Assembly: GCA_037045585.1 (NCBI GenBank)
Contig: JBAOIR010000021.1
Coordinates: 1-64,000 of the forward strand
Length of the DNA: 64,000 bases
DNA from: SSF14 sp037045585
GTDB lineage: Bacteria; Actinomycetota; Acidimicrobiia; Acidimicrobiales; Microtrichaceae
Direction: 5' to 3'
The notes beneath the pieces were generated by a model. The model was not told the DNA's origin and made no database searches. It worked only from the letters and a program-made list of their open reading frames with translations. How positions within the stretch are numbered: the stretch's first letter is position 1; each line of letters opens with the position of its first letter. This document shows, one piece after another, positions 35,531 through 44,080 of the stretch. Both the position numbers and the translations under genes were made by a program.

Positions 35531-36207
35531 GGTGCCCCGGTCTCGAAGCGGAAGCCGACGCCGCGGACGGTGGTGACGTAGCGCGGCTGGTCGGGATGGT
35601 CACCGAGCTTGCGGCGGAGGGCCGACACGTGCACGTCGAGAGATCGGCTGGTGGCGTAGAAGTCGTCGTCCCACACCTCGCTCAGGATGCGCTGGCGGGT
35701 GACCACTCGGCCGGCCTCGGAGACGAGGAGCGACAGCAGCTCGAACTCCTTGGGGGTGAGGTGGAGCTCCTCGTCGCCGTTCCACACACGGTGGGCATCG
35801 GTCTCGAGTCGGATGCCCTGGGCCTCGATGACGCTCTCGGTGGCGACCGTGTGGCGGAGTCGAGCCCTGACCCGGGCCGTCAGCTCCGCCATGGAGAAGG
35901 GCTTGGCCATGTAATCGTCGGCGCCGGCGTCGAAGCCGACGACGAGGTCGAGCTCGTCGCTCCGGGCGGTGAGCATGATGATCGGTAGGCCGGAGTCCTC
36001 GGCGCGGATGGCACGGCACACGTCGAGTCCGTCGATGTCGGGGAGTGTGAGGTCCAGTACGACGAGGTCGAACCCGCCCGCGAGGGCGGCAGCGATCGCG
36101 TCGGCGCCCAACGCTACGTGGACGACCTCGAAGTCCTCTCGACTCAAGGCGCGTTGCAGTGGCTGGGCGATCGCGGCGTCGTCCTCGACGAGAAGTAGGC
36201 GGTGCAC
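35527..36207 (-). CDS. OmpR/PhoB-type response regulator
   Basis: A 226-residue protein from the GTG at 36207. The receiver domain has LLVEDD, the phospho-acceptor in LVVLDLTLPDIDG and Lys in YMAKPFSMAEL. The winged-helix output has LHLTPKEFELLSLLVSEAG and SRSLDVHVSALRRKLGD. It forms an operon with the kinase. The pair sits between mutAB and meaB on the other strand, but no binding-site evidence ties it to them. Confidence 0.9.
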   Translation of the reverse strand: MHRLLLVEDDAAIAQPLQRALSREDFEVVHVALGADAIAAALAGGFDLVVLDLTLPDIDGLDVCRAIRAEDSGLPIIMLTARSDELDLVVGFDAGADDYMAKPFSMAELTARVRARLRHTVATESVIEAQGIRLETDAHRVWNGDEELHLTPKEFELLSLLVSEAGRVVTRQRILSEVWDDDFYATSRSLDVHVSALRRKLGDHPDQPRYVTTVRGVGFRFETGAP

Positions 36208-36471
36208 GCCGACGAGCGTAAACGTCGCAGCTCCGAGTGCGCCGATCCGACCGCGAATGAGGCGATCACCGATCGCCTTTACGGTTTCTTCGCGGGCGAG
36301 ACGGCGATTCTTCGCGGCCTGTTCGACGAAAATCGCCGATGGAGTCCCGTGTGGTCTCCAGAGGTTTCTCCCAGATGAGGTTCTCCCAGTCTCAGGGCGC
36401 CCTTCGGGGCGCCCACCTCTTTTCCCGGCGTCGTCGAGCGGTGACCGCAGTCCGGATCGGATCTGTCTACG
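36208..36471. other. intergenic region upstream of meaB with repeated GGCGAT/ATCGCC arms
   Basis: The stretch holds GGCGAT-type words and their complements several times (about 36262-36278 and 36304-36335). TTCTTCGCGG occurs twice, and GAGGT(T)TCTCCCAGA-like words repeat just before a terminator. No open frame is convincing. It could form a structured leader or small RNA. I found no cobalamin-riboswitch B12 box. Confidence 0.35.
36395..36414 (+). terminator. terminator upstream of meaB
   Basis: GGGCGCCC (36395-36402) and GGGCGCCC (36407-36414) form an 8-bp perfect stem with a TTCG loop, followed by ACCTCTTTT. It would end a plus-strand transcript before meaB. No upstream gene on that strand needs it, so attenuation or a small RNA is possible. 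Confidence 0.7.
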
Positions 36472-37488
36472 ATGCCGACGATGCGACCCCAGCTGACAGC
36501 GGCCGAGCTGGCCGACGGAGTGCTCGCGGGTCGACGGACCGTCCTGGCCCAGGCGATCACGATGACCGAGAGCCGCCGCGCCGACCATCGGCGGCTGGCC
36601 GCCGAGGTGCTCGACCGTGTGATCGGGTCGACCGGCTCCTCGATCCGGGTCGGCATCACCGGCGTACCGGGAGTCGGCAAGTCGACGTTCATCGATCAGT
36701 TCGGGACCAACCTCACGCGGGCCGGACACCGCATCGCCGTGCTCGCAGTCGACCCGTCGAGCCAACGCACCGGCGGCTCGATCCTGGGTGACAAGACCCG
36801 TATGGAGCGCCTCGCCGTCGACCCCGACGCGTTCATCCGGCCGTCACCTGCGGGCGCCACGTTGGGTGGGGTCACCAGGACGACGCGTGAAGCCATGCTC
36901 CTGTGCGAGGCCGCGGGGTTCGACGTGATCCTCGTCGAGACGGTGGGCGTGGGCCAGTCCGAAACGATCGTGGCGGACATGGTCGACTTCTTCCTGGTGC
37001 TGATGCTCTCGGGGGCCGGCGACGAGCTGCAGGGGATCAAGAAGGGGGTGCTCGAGCTCGCTGACATGGTCGCGGTCAACAAGTCCGACGGTGACAATGC
37101 CGACCGGGCTCGTCGGGCGGCCATGGACTATCGGCATGCCTTGCACCTCATGGCGCAACCGTCACCGACGTGGTCACCGCCCGTCACCACGTGCAGCGGC
37201 CTGGCCAATGAGGGCCTCGACGAGATCTGGGAACAGGTCGAGCTGCACCGATCCAAGCTCGGCGCGACGGGGGAGCTGGCGGCCAGGCGCCAGCAGCAAC
37301 AGGTGCACTGGATGTGGTCGATGATCAACGACCGGTTGTTGGACGAGTTCCGATCCCACGACGCGGTCCGTGACCTCATCGGCGAGGTCGAATCGAAGGT
37401 CCGCGACGGTGAGGTCGCAGCGACCGTGGCTGCGGACGGCCTGGTCGATCGCTTTCTCGCGCCGCCGGAGCTACTTCACCCGGAGTGA
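36472..37488 (+). CDS. meaB: methylmalonyl-CoA mutase-associated GTPase MeaB
   Basis: A 338-residue G3E-family GTPase. Walker A is GVPGVGKSTF, Walker B and switch blocks are VDPSSQRTGGSILGDKTRM and FDVILVETVGVGQSE, and the base-specificity motif is VNKSDGD. It protects and reloads the cobalamin of methylmalonyl-CoA mutase. Two ATGs (36472 and 36481) are possible starts. It is separated from mutAB only by the two-component system on the other strand. Confidence 0.92.
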   Translation: MPTMRPQLTAAELADGVLAGRRTVLAQAITMTESRRADHRRLAAEVLDRVIGSTGSSIRVGITGVPGVGKSTFIDQFGTNLTRAGHRIAVLAVDPSSQRTGGSILGDKTRMERLAVDPDAFIRPSPAGATLGGVTRTTREAMLLCEAAGFDVILVETVGVGQSETIVADMVDFFLVLMLSGAGDELQGIKKGVLELADMVAVNKSDGDNADRARRAAMDYRHALHLMAQPSPTWSPPVTTCSGLANEGLDEIWEQVELHRSKLGATGELAARRQQQQVHWMWSMINDRLLDEFRSHDAVRDLIGEVESKVRDGEVAATVAADGLVDRFLAPPELLHPE

Positions 37489-37541
37489 AATCTCCCAAAA
37501 AGACTTGAAATGACACGACATGCTGTGGCCACACTGCTGGC

Positions 37542-38296
37542 GTGCGTGGAGGCCGAACATCGGGATCGTCGGAGCCCGTGGCCGGGATCGTGGTCGTTGG
37601 GCTCGTGCTCGGCGTGCTCATCGCGACCTGGTGGTCGATCACGCCCGTGTCCCGTGCGCCGTCGCCCCGGGTCGCGGCCAACGCCGGGTCGACCCGGTCG
37701 CCGGACGGCTGGACCGATCGTGGCTGGGCCGTCGTCGACGACGAGCCGTGGCGAGCGGCGGTGGTGCGCATCACGACCGACCGGTGTGGTGTCGAGATCC
37801 GCGGGAGCGGCGTCATCGTCGACGGGATCGTCCTGACCAACCGGCATGTGATCGACGGCGCCGCGTCGGTGTTACTGACGACGGCGGATGGCACTACACA
37901 CCCCGTTCGGAGCATCGGGGTGTCGTCGGAGGTGGATCTCGCCCGGCTCGCCGCCGGTGGTCTCCCCGCGGTCTGTCGCTCGCGGAGGAGCCGTCAGCCC
38001 TCGGCGACGGGTATGTGCTGGCCGGGTTCCCGGGTGGTCACGAGTTCTCGAGCCGTGCCGCCGCCGTCGCCGAGGTCGACCGGGGGTGGGGGTTCCCCGA
38101 CCCGGATCGTCGTCTCCGCCTCGACCGTCCGGTCGTTCCCGGCGAATCGGGAAGCGCCGTGATCGACCGCCGCGGCGATGTCGCAGCGCTCGTCTATGCG
38201 CGGGCGAACACCGACGGGCACGGCCTGGCGATCGATGCCGTGGAGCTGGACGAGGCCAATCGACGGACGGACAACCAATCGTTCACCGACTGCTGA
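37542..38296 (+). CDS. membrane-anchored trypsin-like serine protease (one frameshift)
   Basis: An N-terminal membrane helix (GIVVVGLVLGVLIATWW) anchors an S1-type domain: His in GIVLTNRHVIDGA, Asp in SSEVDLARLA, Ser in VPGESGSAVIDRRG. One missing base at about 37975 separates the Asp block from the Ser block. One added base gives 251 residues. The protease domain is external. It converges on the DUF3105 gene with 4 bases between. Confidence 0.8.
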
Positions 38297-38300
38297 CGGA

Positions 38301-39008
38301 TCACTCCGTGGAGGCGGGTGGCTCCGGTGTGCCGATGCCGCCCGAGCAGGGCGCTCCCAGCTCGGGGGTGTTGGGACCTTGGACGTAGGTGTCGATGAAG
38401 GCCTGGAACCGGGGATCGCTCGTCGAGTCGAGATCGAGCTGGCGCGACCATGCCGACAACACGATCTTGGACGTCAGGCCGGGATACGGGTTCGCGAGGA
38501 CGTGCGTCGTGGCGTCGGTGGCGCCGCGGATGGCCGCCACGTCGTCGGCGCCGATCGTCGGATCGAACGCGATCCACACGCCGCCGTGTTCGAGGACGTG
38601 CACGGCGAACTCCTCGGGAACCGGTGAGGTGTAGAAGCCGCAGTTCGCCCACTGGGGGAAGTGCTTGCCCCCGACCGCCGGGTTGATCGTGTACTCGACG
38701 CACTCGGTGACATGCTCCCGGGCCTGGTCGCCGAATTCGAGCACACCGTCCACGCCGTCGTCGGCGGGCGCACCCGACGGGTCGGACGACTGAGGTGCGA
38801 TCGGGCAGTCGGCGAGGGGGCCCCACTCGTCCGACACGGTCGTGGAGAACTCGATCGGCGTTGTGGCGGAACCGGACGGCGCCGGGGTCGTGGTGGTTCC
38901 GTTGTCGCCGACGGCGTCGTCGGACGAGCAGCCCGATCCGATCATCAGCAGGGCCGTCAGCAGAGCCGCCGGCAAGATGGTCGCGAGGTGGGCACGGCGA
39001 TGGATCAC
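38301..39008 (-). CDS. DUF3105 domain lipoprotein
   Basis: A 235-residue protein from the GTG at 39008, with lipoprotein signal ATILPAALLTALLMIGSGC. The DUF3105 domain contains GKHFPQWANCGFYTSPVPEE and VHVLEHGGVWIAFDP, with the conserved His residues of the family. The function is unknown. It overlaps the glutamyl-Q synthetase stop by 4 bases. The Cys near the C-terminus may form a disulfide. Confidence 0.8.
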   Translation of the reverse strand: MIHRRAHLATILPAALLTALLMIGSGCSSDDAVGDNGTTTTPAPSGSATTPIEFSTTVSDEWGPLADCPIAPQSSDPSGAPADDGVDGVLEFGDQAREHVTECVEYTINPAVGGKHFPQWANCGFYTSPVPEEFAVHVLEHGGVWIAFDPTIGADDVAAIRGATDATTHVLANPYPGLTSKIVLSAWSRQLDLDSTSDPRFQAFIDTYVQGPNTPELGAPCSGGIGTPEPPASTE

Positions 39009-39955
39009 CCGCGGGAGCGTAGTGACCGATCGAGCTCGCTCCCCGACACGTGCAGCGGGTGTCGATCGAGCAGTCCGGGGTCGAACCGGTCGGCGGCAGC
39101 GGCCATCGACTCGCCGGCCGACAGTTCGTCCTCGACTTGTTGGCCGCACGAATCGAGCAACCAGCGCGCCACGTCGTCGACCGTGTCGCCGGAGCGCAGC
39201 CGGTCGTTCAAGGTCACGGCGCCGTGCCGTTTCGCCAGGCGTTCACCGGTCGGGCCGAGGACGAGCGGAACGTGCGCGTAGCGTGGTTGAGGCAGGCCGA
39301 GCTGGCGTTGCAGATGGAGCTGGCTCGGCGTGGCCGTCGCGAGGTCGTCGCCGCGGACCACGATGCCAACCGACTGGGCGGCGTCGTCGACGACGACGGC
39401 GAGGTGATACGCCGGGACGCCGTCGTTGCGCCGGACGACGACGTCGTCGGCTCGGCCGTCGACCGGACCGAGGAGAAGGTCGTCGAATCCCGCAGGTGCA
39501 CGATCCGCTCGAATCCGAAGTGCCGGCGGTCGGCCACTCGACTCCAACTCCCGGCGCCGGGCGACGGACAGGTGGCGACACGTACCGGGATAGCCCTCGA
39601 GCACCGGTTGGTTCGGGGCGCTCGCCGCGGCGGCGATCTCCTTGCGGGTGCAGTAGCAGGGGTACAGCACGCCGTCTCGATCGAGGGTCGCGATGGCGTC
39701 GTGGTAGAGGTCGAACCGGTCGGACTGGCGCACGACCGGGCCGTCCCAGTCGAGCCCGATCGCGGCGAGGTCGCGCAATTGGGACGCCTCGTGCTCCGGA
39801 CTGGACGTGACCCGATCGAGGTCCTCCAGCCGGACGACGAACTCGCTGCCGGCGTGCCGTGACCACAGCCAGGCGAGCACGGCGGTGCGGAGGTTGCCGA
39901 GGTGGAGGTCGCCCGTGGGGCTGGGTGCGAATCGTCCGACGGCCACGGCCGACAT
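39005..39955 (-). CDS. gluQ: glutamyl-Q tRNA(Asp) synthetase
   Basis: A 316-residue truncated GluRS paralogue: FAPSPTGDLHLGNLRTAVLA holds the HIGH-type motif, YPCYCTRKEI the zinc-binding region and RLAKRHGAVTL the KMSKS-type loop. The anticodon-binding domain of full GluRS is missing, as expected for GluQ, which glutamylates queuosine in tRNA-Asp. The ATG at 39955 gives MSAVAVGRFAPSP. Confidence 0.85.
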   Translation of the reverse strand: MSAVAVGRFAPSPTGDLHLGNLRTAVLAWLWSRHAGSEFVVRLEDLDRVTSSPEHEASQLRDLAAIGLDWDGPVVRQSDRFDLYHDAIATLDRDGVLYPCYCTRKEIAAAASAPNQPVLEGYPGTCRHLSVARRRELESSGRPPALRIRADRAPAGFDDLLLGPVDGRADDVVVRRNDGVPAYHLAVVVDDAAQSVGIVVRGDDLATATPSQLHLQRQLGLPQPRYAHVPLVLGPTGERLAKRHGAVTLNDRLRSGDTVDDVARWLLDSCGQQVEDELSAGESMAAAADRFDPGLLDRHPLHVSGSELDRSLRSRG

Positions 39956-40006
39956 GATGCCAGCGTTCTCCGAGACGATCGGGGTACGGAGTCCTAGGGT
40001 ACGGAG

Positions 40007-40657
40007 ATGCCCCGCCTCCGCGAGATCCCACGTGACGAAGTGACGGCCCCGGTCGTCACGATGATGTACGACTTCCTGTTCGGCGAGCGCGACCCGGTGG
40101 CCGAGCCGGGTACGACCACCGGCACTCCCGGTGACTGGTGGACCGTCTTCGCCAACTCCCCCGACATCTTCGAGCACGCGGTGCAGGGCTTCGGCATCTA
40201 CCGCAGCTCGCGTCGCCAGCTCGACCCGGTGCTCCGCGAGCTCGGGCAGACTCGGGCGGGGTGGGCGGTCGGCAGCCAGTTCGTCTTCTCCCAGCACTGC
40301 AAGTCGTGCCGGTTGCTCGGTATGAGCGAGTCGAAGATCCAGGCGATCGCCTACTGGCAGGCGTCCGACGAGTTCACTCCGGTCGAACGTCTGGTGCTCG
40401 CGTACACCGATGCGCTCGCGGTATCGGGTGGTCGAATGCACGACCAATTGTTTGCTGCGCTCCGTGAGCACCTGAGCGATCTGGAGATCCTCGAGCTCAC
40501 GTACATCACCTCGCTCTACGTCATGCACGCAATCATGAGCAAGGCGCTCCGGACCGAGTGGGACAACCGCGATGACCCGATCGTCGAGCTCGAAGGTCCC
40601 GAGGGGTTCCAGGGGTACGACGTCGGCGCGGCCATCAGCGGGGGAGCGGCGGAGTGA
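40007..40657 (+). CDS. carboxymuconolactone decarboxylase/AhpD-like protein
   Basis: A 216-residue all-helical protein with the AhpD-like redox motif in FSQHCKSCRLLGMSESKI (CxxC) and the later block FTPVERLVLAYTDALAVSGG. These proteins act as alkylhydroperoxidase partners or as decarboxylases. The stop overlaps the P450 start, so the two are co-transcribed and the protein may serve that oxidation pathway. Confidence 0.8.
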   Translation: MPRLREIPRDEVTAPVVTMMYDFLFGERDPVAEPGTTTGTPGDWWTVFANSPDIFEHAVQGFGIYRSSRRQLDPVLRELGQTRAGWAVGSQFVFSQHCKSCRLLGMSESKIQAIAYWQASDEFTPVERLVLAYTDALAVSGGRMHDQLFAALREHLSDLEILELTYITSLYVMHAIMSKALRTEWDNRDDPIVELEGPEGFQGYDVGAAISGGAAE

Positions 40658-41898
40658 GCGCCGAGGCGGCGTCGCTGACCACTGCCGAGGCCGACGGTCT
40701 GCTGCTGGCCGTCGTGCTCGACGACGAGACTCGCCAGGACCCCGTCCCGGTCTACCGGCGACTGCTCGCGGAATCGCCGCGGTGGGAGAGCGCGACGGGC
40801 ATGACGATCCTCGCCGGCTACCACGACGGTCTCGAGTATCTGCGCAACCCGCACTGGGGTCGCGCCGAGGTCGACATGGACCTCCCGCCCACGCTCAACG
40901 GTTCGGCCCGTCGGTCCGACCGCGACACGACCACGATGCTGTTCCTCAATCCGCCCGACCACACGCGGATCCGTTCATTGGTGGCGCGGGCGTTCACGCC
41001 GCGACGCGTCGAGGAGCTCCGCGGCCGGATCGACGAACTCCTGACCCCGATCCTCGACGAGGTCGCCGACGCCGGGGAGTGCGACATCATGTCGACGCTC
41101 GCGGTCCCGTTCCCCGTCGCGGTGATCTCCGCGTTGCTGGGCGTTCCTCAGGATCCGACCGGGAACTTCACGAGCCTGGTGCGGGACATGACCTCGTTCA
41201 TCGACGCCGCCGCGGACGAGACCGCGATCACTCGCGCCGAAGCGGCGGCGGTGCAGATGGCGGGCTACTTCCTCGAGATGATCGAGGAGAAGCGGGCGAC
41301 ACCCGACGACGGTCTCCTGTCGGCGCTGATCCAGGTCGAGGCCGAGGGCGAACGCCTGTCGGAGGACGAACTGTTGGCCAACACGCTCCTCATGTACGCC
41401 GCCGGGTTCGAAACGACGTCGAACCTCATCGGCAACGGACTGCGCGCGCTGCTCGCTCATCCCGACGAGCTGGCGCGCCTGCGGTCCGATCGGTCGCTCA
41501 TGAGTTCGGCCGTGCAGGAGATCCTGCGCTTCGACAGCCCGGTGCAGTTGAACGTGAGGTTCGCGCTGCAGGACGACCAGCTCTTCGGAGCCCCGGTGCC
41601 GCGCGGTACCGCGGTCATGATCCTGCAGGGATCGGGCAATCACGACCCGGCGGCGTACGACCGTCCGGAACGGTTCGACGTGGGGCGATTCGCCGGCGAG
41701 GGCGTTCCGGCGCCGTTGAGCTTCGGCTGGGGTGCTCACCACTGCCTCGGGGCCCACCTGGCGCGAGCCGAGGGCGAGATCGTGCTCGGCGCGTTGCTCG
41801 ACCGCTTCGAACACATCGAGGTCGTGGGCACCGAGCCGCGTTATCGGCCGAGCTTCACCTTGCGCGGTCTCGACCAGATGACGTTGGCCGTCTCCTGA
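40654..41898 (+). CDS. cytochrome P450
   Basis: A 414-residue class I bacterial P450. The I-helix is LLMYAAGFETTSNLIGNGL (the usual acid-Thr pair appears as E-T-T), the ExxR motif is VQEILRFDSPVQLNVR, and the haem-binding Cys is in LSFGWGAHHCLGAHLARAEG. No ferredoxin or reductase gene is near, so redox partners come from elsewhere. The substrate is unknown. Confidence 0.92.
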   Translation: MSAEAASLTTAEADGLLLAVVLDDETRQDPVPVYRRLLAESPRWESATGMTILAGYHDGLEYLRNPHWGRAEVDMDLPPTLNGSARRSDRDTTTMLFLNPPDHTRIRSLVARAFTPRRVEELRGRIDELLTPILDEVADAGECDIMSTLAVPFPVAVISALLGVPQDPTGNFTSLVRDMTSFIDAAADETAITRAEAAAVQMAGYFLEMIEEKRATPDDGLLSALIQVEAEGERLSEDELLANTLLMYAAGFETTSNLIGNGLRALLAHPDELARLRSDRSLMSSAVQEILRFDSPVQLNVRFALQDDQLFGAPVPRGTAVMILQGSGNHDPAAYDRPERFDVGRFAGEGVPAPLSFGWGAHHCLGAHLARAEGEIVLGALLDRFEHIEVVGTEPRYRPSFTLRGLDQMTLAVS

Positions 41899-41989
41899 GA
41901 CACGGGTTGATCGCGGCGATGGCGGTCGTCGTCGCGCCGGTGTTCGGCGCATCGATCTGACGCGGAGCGAGCCGGTTACGGTGTCGCCC

Positions 41990-42835
41990 ATGGTGGGCCG
42001 TTCGATCCAGGCGAAGGTGGCGGGGCTCGCCGATTCGTTGCCGGAGTCACAGCGGCGGGTGGCGGACCTCGTGGTGTCGGATCCGCAGAGCGTCGCGTTC
42101 GGGACGCTGGCCTCGGTCGCGGAACAGGCGGCGACGAGCACGCCGACGGTGATCCGGTTCGCGGCGCAACTCGGCTTCGACGGGTTCACGGCGCTCCGCG
42201 ATGCGGTGCGGTCCGAGGTGTCGGGTCAGTTGCGTTCGGCGGCCTCGCGGCTTCGTCGGTCGAGCGACGAGCCACTGATCGAGGAGGCGCTGCGTGTCGA
42301 GCGCGAGAACGTCGAGCGCACGTTCGCCCAGCTCGACCCGACCGATCTCGACCGAGCCGTCGAGCTGGTCTCGGACACGTCGCGCCGCCTGTGGGTCCTT
42401 GCGAACTCGCAGCTGGCCGGCCTGGGTGGGCATCTCGCGGACGAGCTGCAGCTCTGTCGCGACCGCGTCGTGCGTCTGGAGGGTTCGGAGTTCCGAATCG
42501 CGACGACGCTGGGCAAGCTCCGGGCCGGCGACGTGCTCGTGTCGATCGACACCCAGCGGCACGAGGGCTGGTTCGTCCGGGTCCAGCGGCAAGCGGTGGG
42601 TCGTGGCGCCGTGCCGGTCGCCCTCACCGATCGGCTCCCGTGCTCGCTCGACCTCACCGGCGGTGTCGCCATGACGTTCGCGTGCGAAACGACGAGTCCG
42701 TTCGAGAGTCAGGTGGGGGTCCTCGCTCTCGGCAACCTGCTCGTCGCGGCCGTGGTCGATCGGCTCCGGTCCGATGTGACCGAGCGGGTGGATGTGCTCG
42801 AGCGCCTGTGGGTGGACGACGGCCTGTTCGACTGA
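41990..42835 (+). CDS. MurR/RpiR-family transcriptional regulator
   Basis: A 281-residue protein. The HTH domain spans SLPESQRRVADLVVSDP to TSTPTVIRFAAQLGFDGFTA, and the C-terminal SIS-like domain includes LWVLANSQLAGLGG and RAGDVLVSIDTQRHEGW. SIS domains bind phosphosugars or related effectors. It lies just upstream of the enolase-superfamily gene, and the palindrome between them is its likely operator. A GTG at 41981 is an alternative start. Confidence 0.85.
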   Translation: MVGRSIQAKVAGLADSLPESQRRVADLVVSDPQSVAFGTLASVAEQAATSTPTVIRFAAQLGFDGFTALRDAVRSEVSGQLRSAASRLRRSSDEPLIEEALRVERENVERTFAQLDPTDLDRAVELVSDTSRRLWVLANSQLAGLGGHLADELQLCRDRVVRLEGSEFRIATTLGKLRAGDVLVSIDTQRHEGWFVRVQRQAVGRGAVPVALTDRLPCSLDLTGGVAMTFACETTSPFESQVGVLALGNLLVAAVVDRLRSDVTERVDVLERLWVDDGLFD

Positions 42836-42866
42836 ACTGATCCGAACCAGCACCGTCACCATTCGT

Positions 42867-42900
42867 ACGATACGGTACGTATCGTGGATCAAACGATACG
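42867..42900 (+). promoter_or_regulatory. palindromic operator (ACGATAC-N5-GTATCGT) overlapping the next start codon
   Basis: ACGATAC (42867-42873) and GTATCGT (42879-42885) are perfect arms around GGTAC. A further half-site ACGATACG is at 42893-42900 inside the coding sequence. The right arm overlaps the GTG start at 42884. Such placement would let the RpiR protein block transcription or ribosome entry. Confidence 0.6.
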
Positions 42901-44077
42901 GGCGGGTTCAGGGGAACGGGTCGAACGCATCGAGCTGTTCGAGCTGCGTGTCCCACTCTCCGACCTGGCGCGGGGCGCGATGGCGGAGAGTCCCAACGGG
43001 CTCGGCATGGCCATCCCGAGCGAGGCGCCCTGGCTCGAGGCCGACTTCCTCTACTGCCGGCTGGTCGACGGCGACGGCAACGAGGGCTGGGGCGAGGCGT
43101 ACGTGTGGTTGCCCGAGACGGGGGTGTCGCAACGCGAACTCGCGCTGTCGATCGAGCACCACCTGGGCGCCTACGTACTGGGCGCCCGACCCGCCGATAC
43201 CCAGGCCCTCGCCGCCCGATTCGATCGCAACGTGGCGCGCAACGAGATCGCCAAGGGCCTCGTCGACCTCGCGTGCCACGACCTCGCTGCTCGGCAGGTC
43301 GGGCGGCCGGTCCACGACCTCATCGGCGGTGCCGCCGTCGATCGGATCCCACTGTGTGGGCTCGTCCCGCTGGGTTCGCCGGACACGGTCGCGGCGCTCT
43401 GCGCCGGATACCAACGCGGTGGCTACGGCACGGTGCGGATCAAGCTCGGGACGGGGCCGACGGCTGATCGCGATGTGATCGCTGCCGTGCGCGAACGCTG
43501 TGGGGACGACCTGCGCGTCCGGGTCGACTACAACCAGGCGTACTCGGCGGCAGGAGCCGTCCGAGCACTCCGACTGCTCGAGCCCTTCGGCATCGACGCT
43601 GCTGAGCAACCGTTGCCGCTGGGTGACCTCCTCGGCATGGTCGAGGTCCAGCGACAGACGTCGATCCCGTTGTTCCTCCACGAAGGGTTCTTCTCGATGA
43701 GTGACCTGGTCACGCTGATCGAGCTCGGGGGGTGTCGGGTGGTCGGGGTGAACCTCGAGCGACCCGGCGGCCTCACCGGGGCGCTCCGGGCGATCGACTA
43801 CGGGGCGGCACGGGGACTGCGCACCATCATCCACAACCAGTCCCTCGGCCTCGGCACCGCAGCGCAGTTGCACCTCGCCGCCGCCCGGTTCGACCGGCTC
43901 GGGCATGCGGTGGAACTGGCCGGCGACGTGATGTTCGACGAGCACCTCGTGGTCGACCGGTGCGTCCAGGCGGACGGGCACCTGTTGGTCCCGACCGGGC
44001 CCGGGTGGGGTGTGACGGTCGATCGTGACGCCATCGAGCGGCACCTCGTCGCCGAGCCGATCGTCGTTCGGGGCTGA
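42884..44077 (+). CDS. mandelate racemase/muconate lactonizing enzyme family protein
   Basis: A 397-residue enolase-superfamily enzyme. The capping domain includes EGWGEAYVWLPE. The barrel has the catalytic Lys in YGTVRIKLGTG and metal ligands in VRVDYNQAYS, IDAAEQPLP and PLFLHEGFFS, with an opposing base region near RTIIHNQSLGLG. It abstracts a proton next to a carboxylate. The closest guess is an acid-sugar dehydratase, dipeptide epimerase or cycloisomerase. It heads the cluster after the RpiR operator. Confidence 0.85.
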   Translation: MDQTIRAGSGERVERIELFELRVPLSDLARGAMAESPNGLGMAIPSEAPWLEADFLYCRLVDGDGNEGWGEAYVWLPETGVSQRELALSIEHHLGAYVLGARPADTQALAARFDRNVARNEIAKGLVDLACHDLAARQVGRPVHDLIGGAAVDRIPLCGLVPLGSPDTVAALCAGYQRGGYGTVRIKLGTGPTADRDVIAAVRERCGDDLRVRVDYNQAYSAAGAVRALRLLEPFGIDAAEQPLPLGDLLGMVEVQRQTSIPLFLHEGFFSMSDLVTLIELGGCRVVGVNLERPGGLTGALRAIDYGAARGLRTIIHNQSLGLGTAAQLHLAAARFDRLGHAVELAGDVMFDEHLVVDRCVQADGHLLVPTGPGWGVTVDRDAIERHLVAEPIVVRG

Positions 44078-44080
44078 GTC

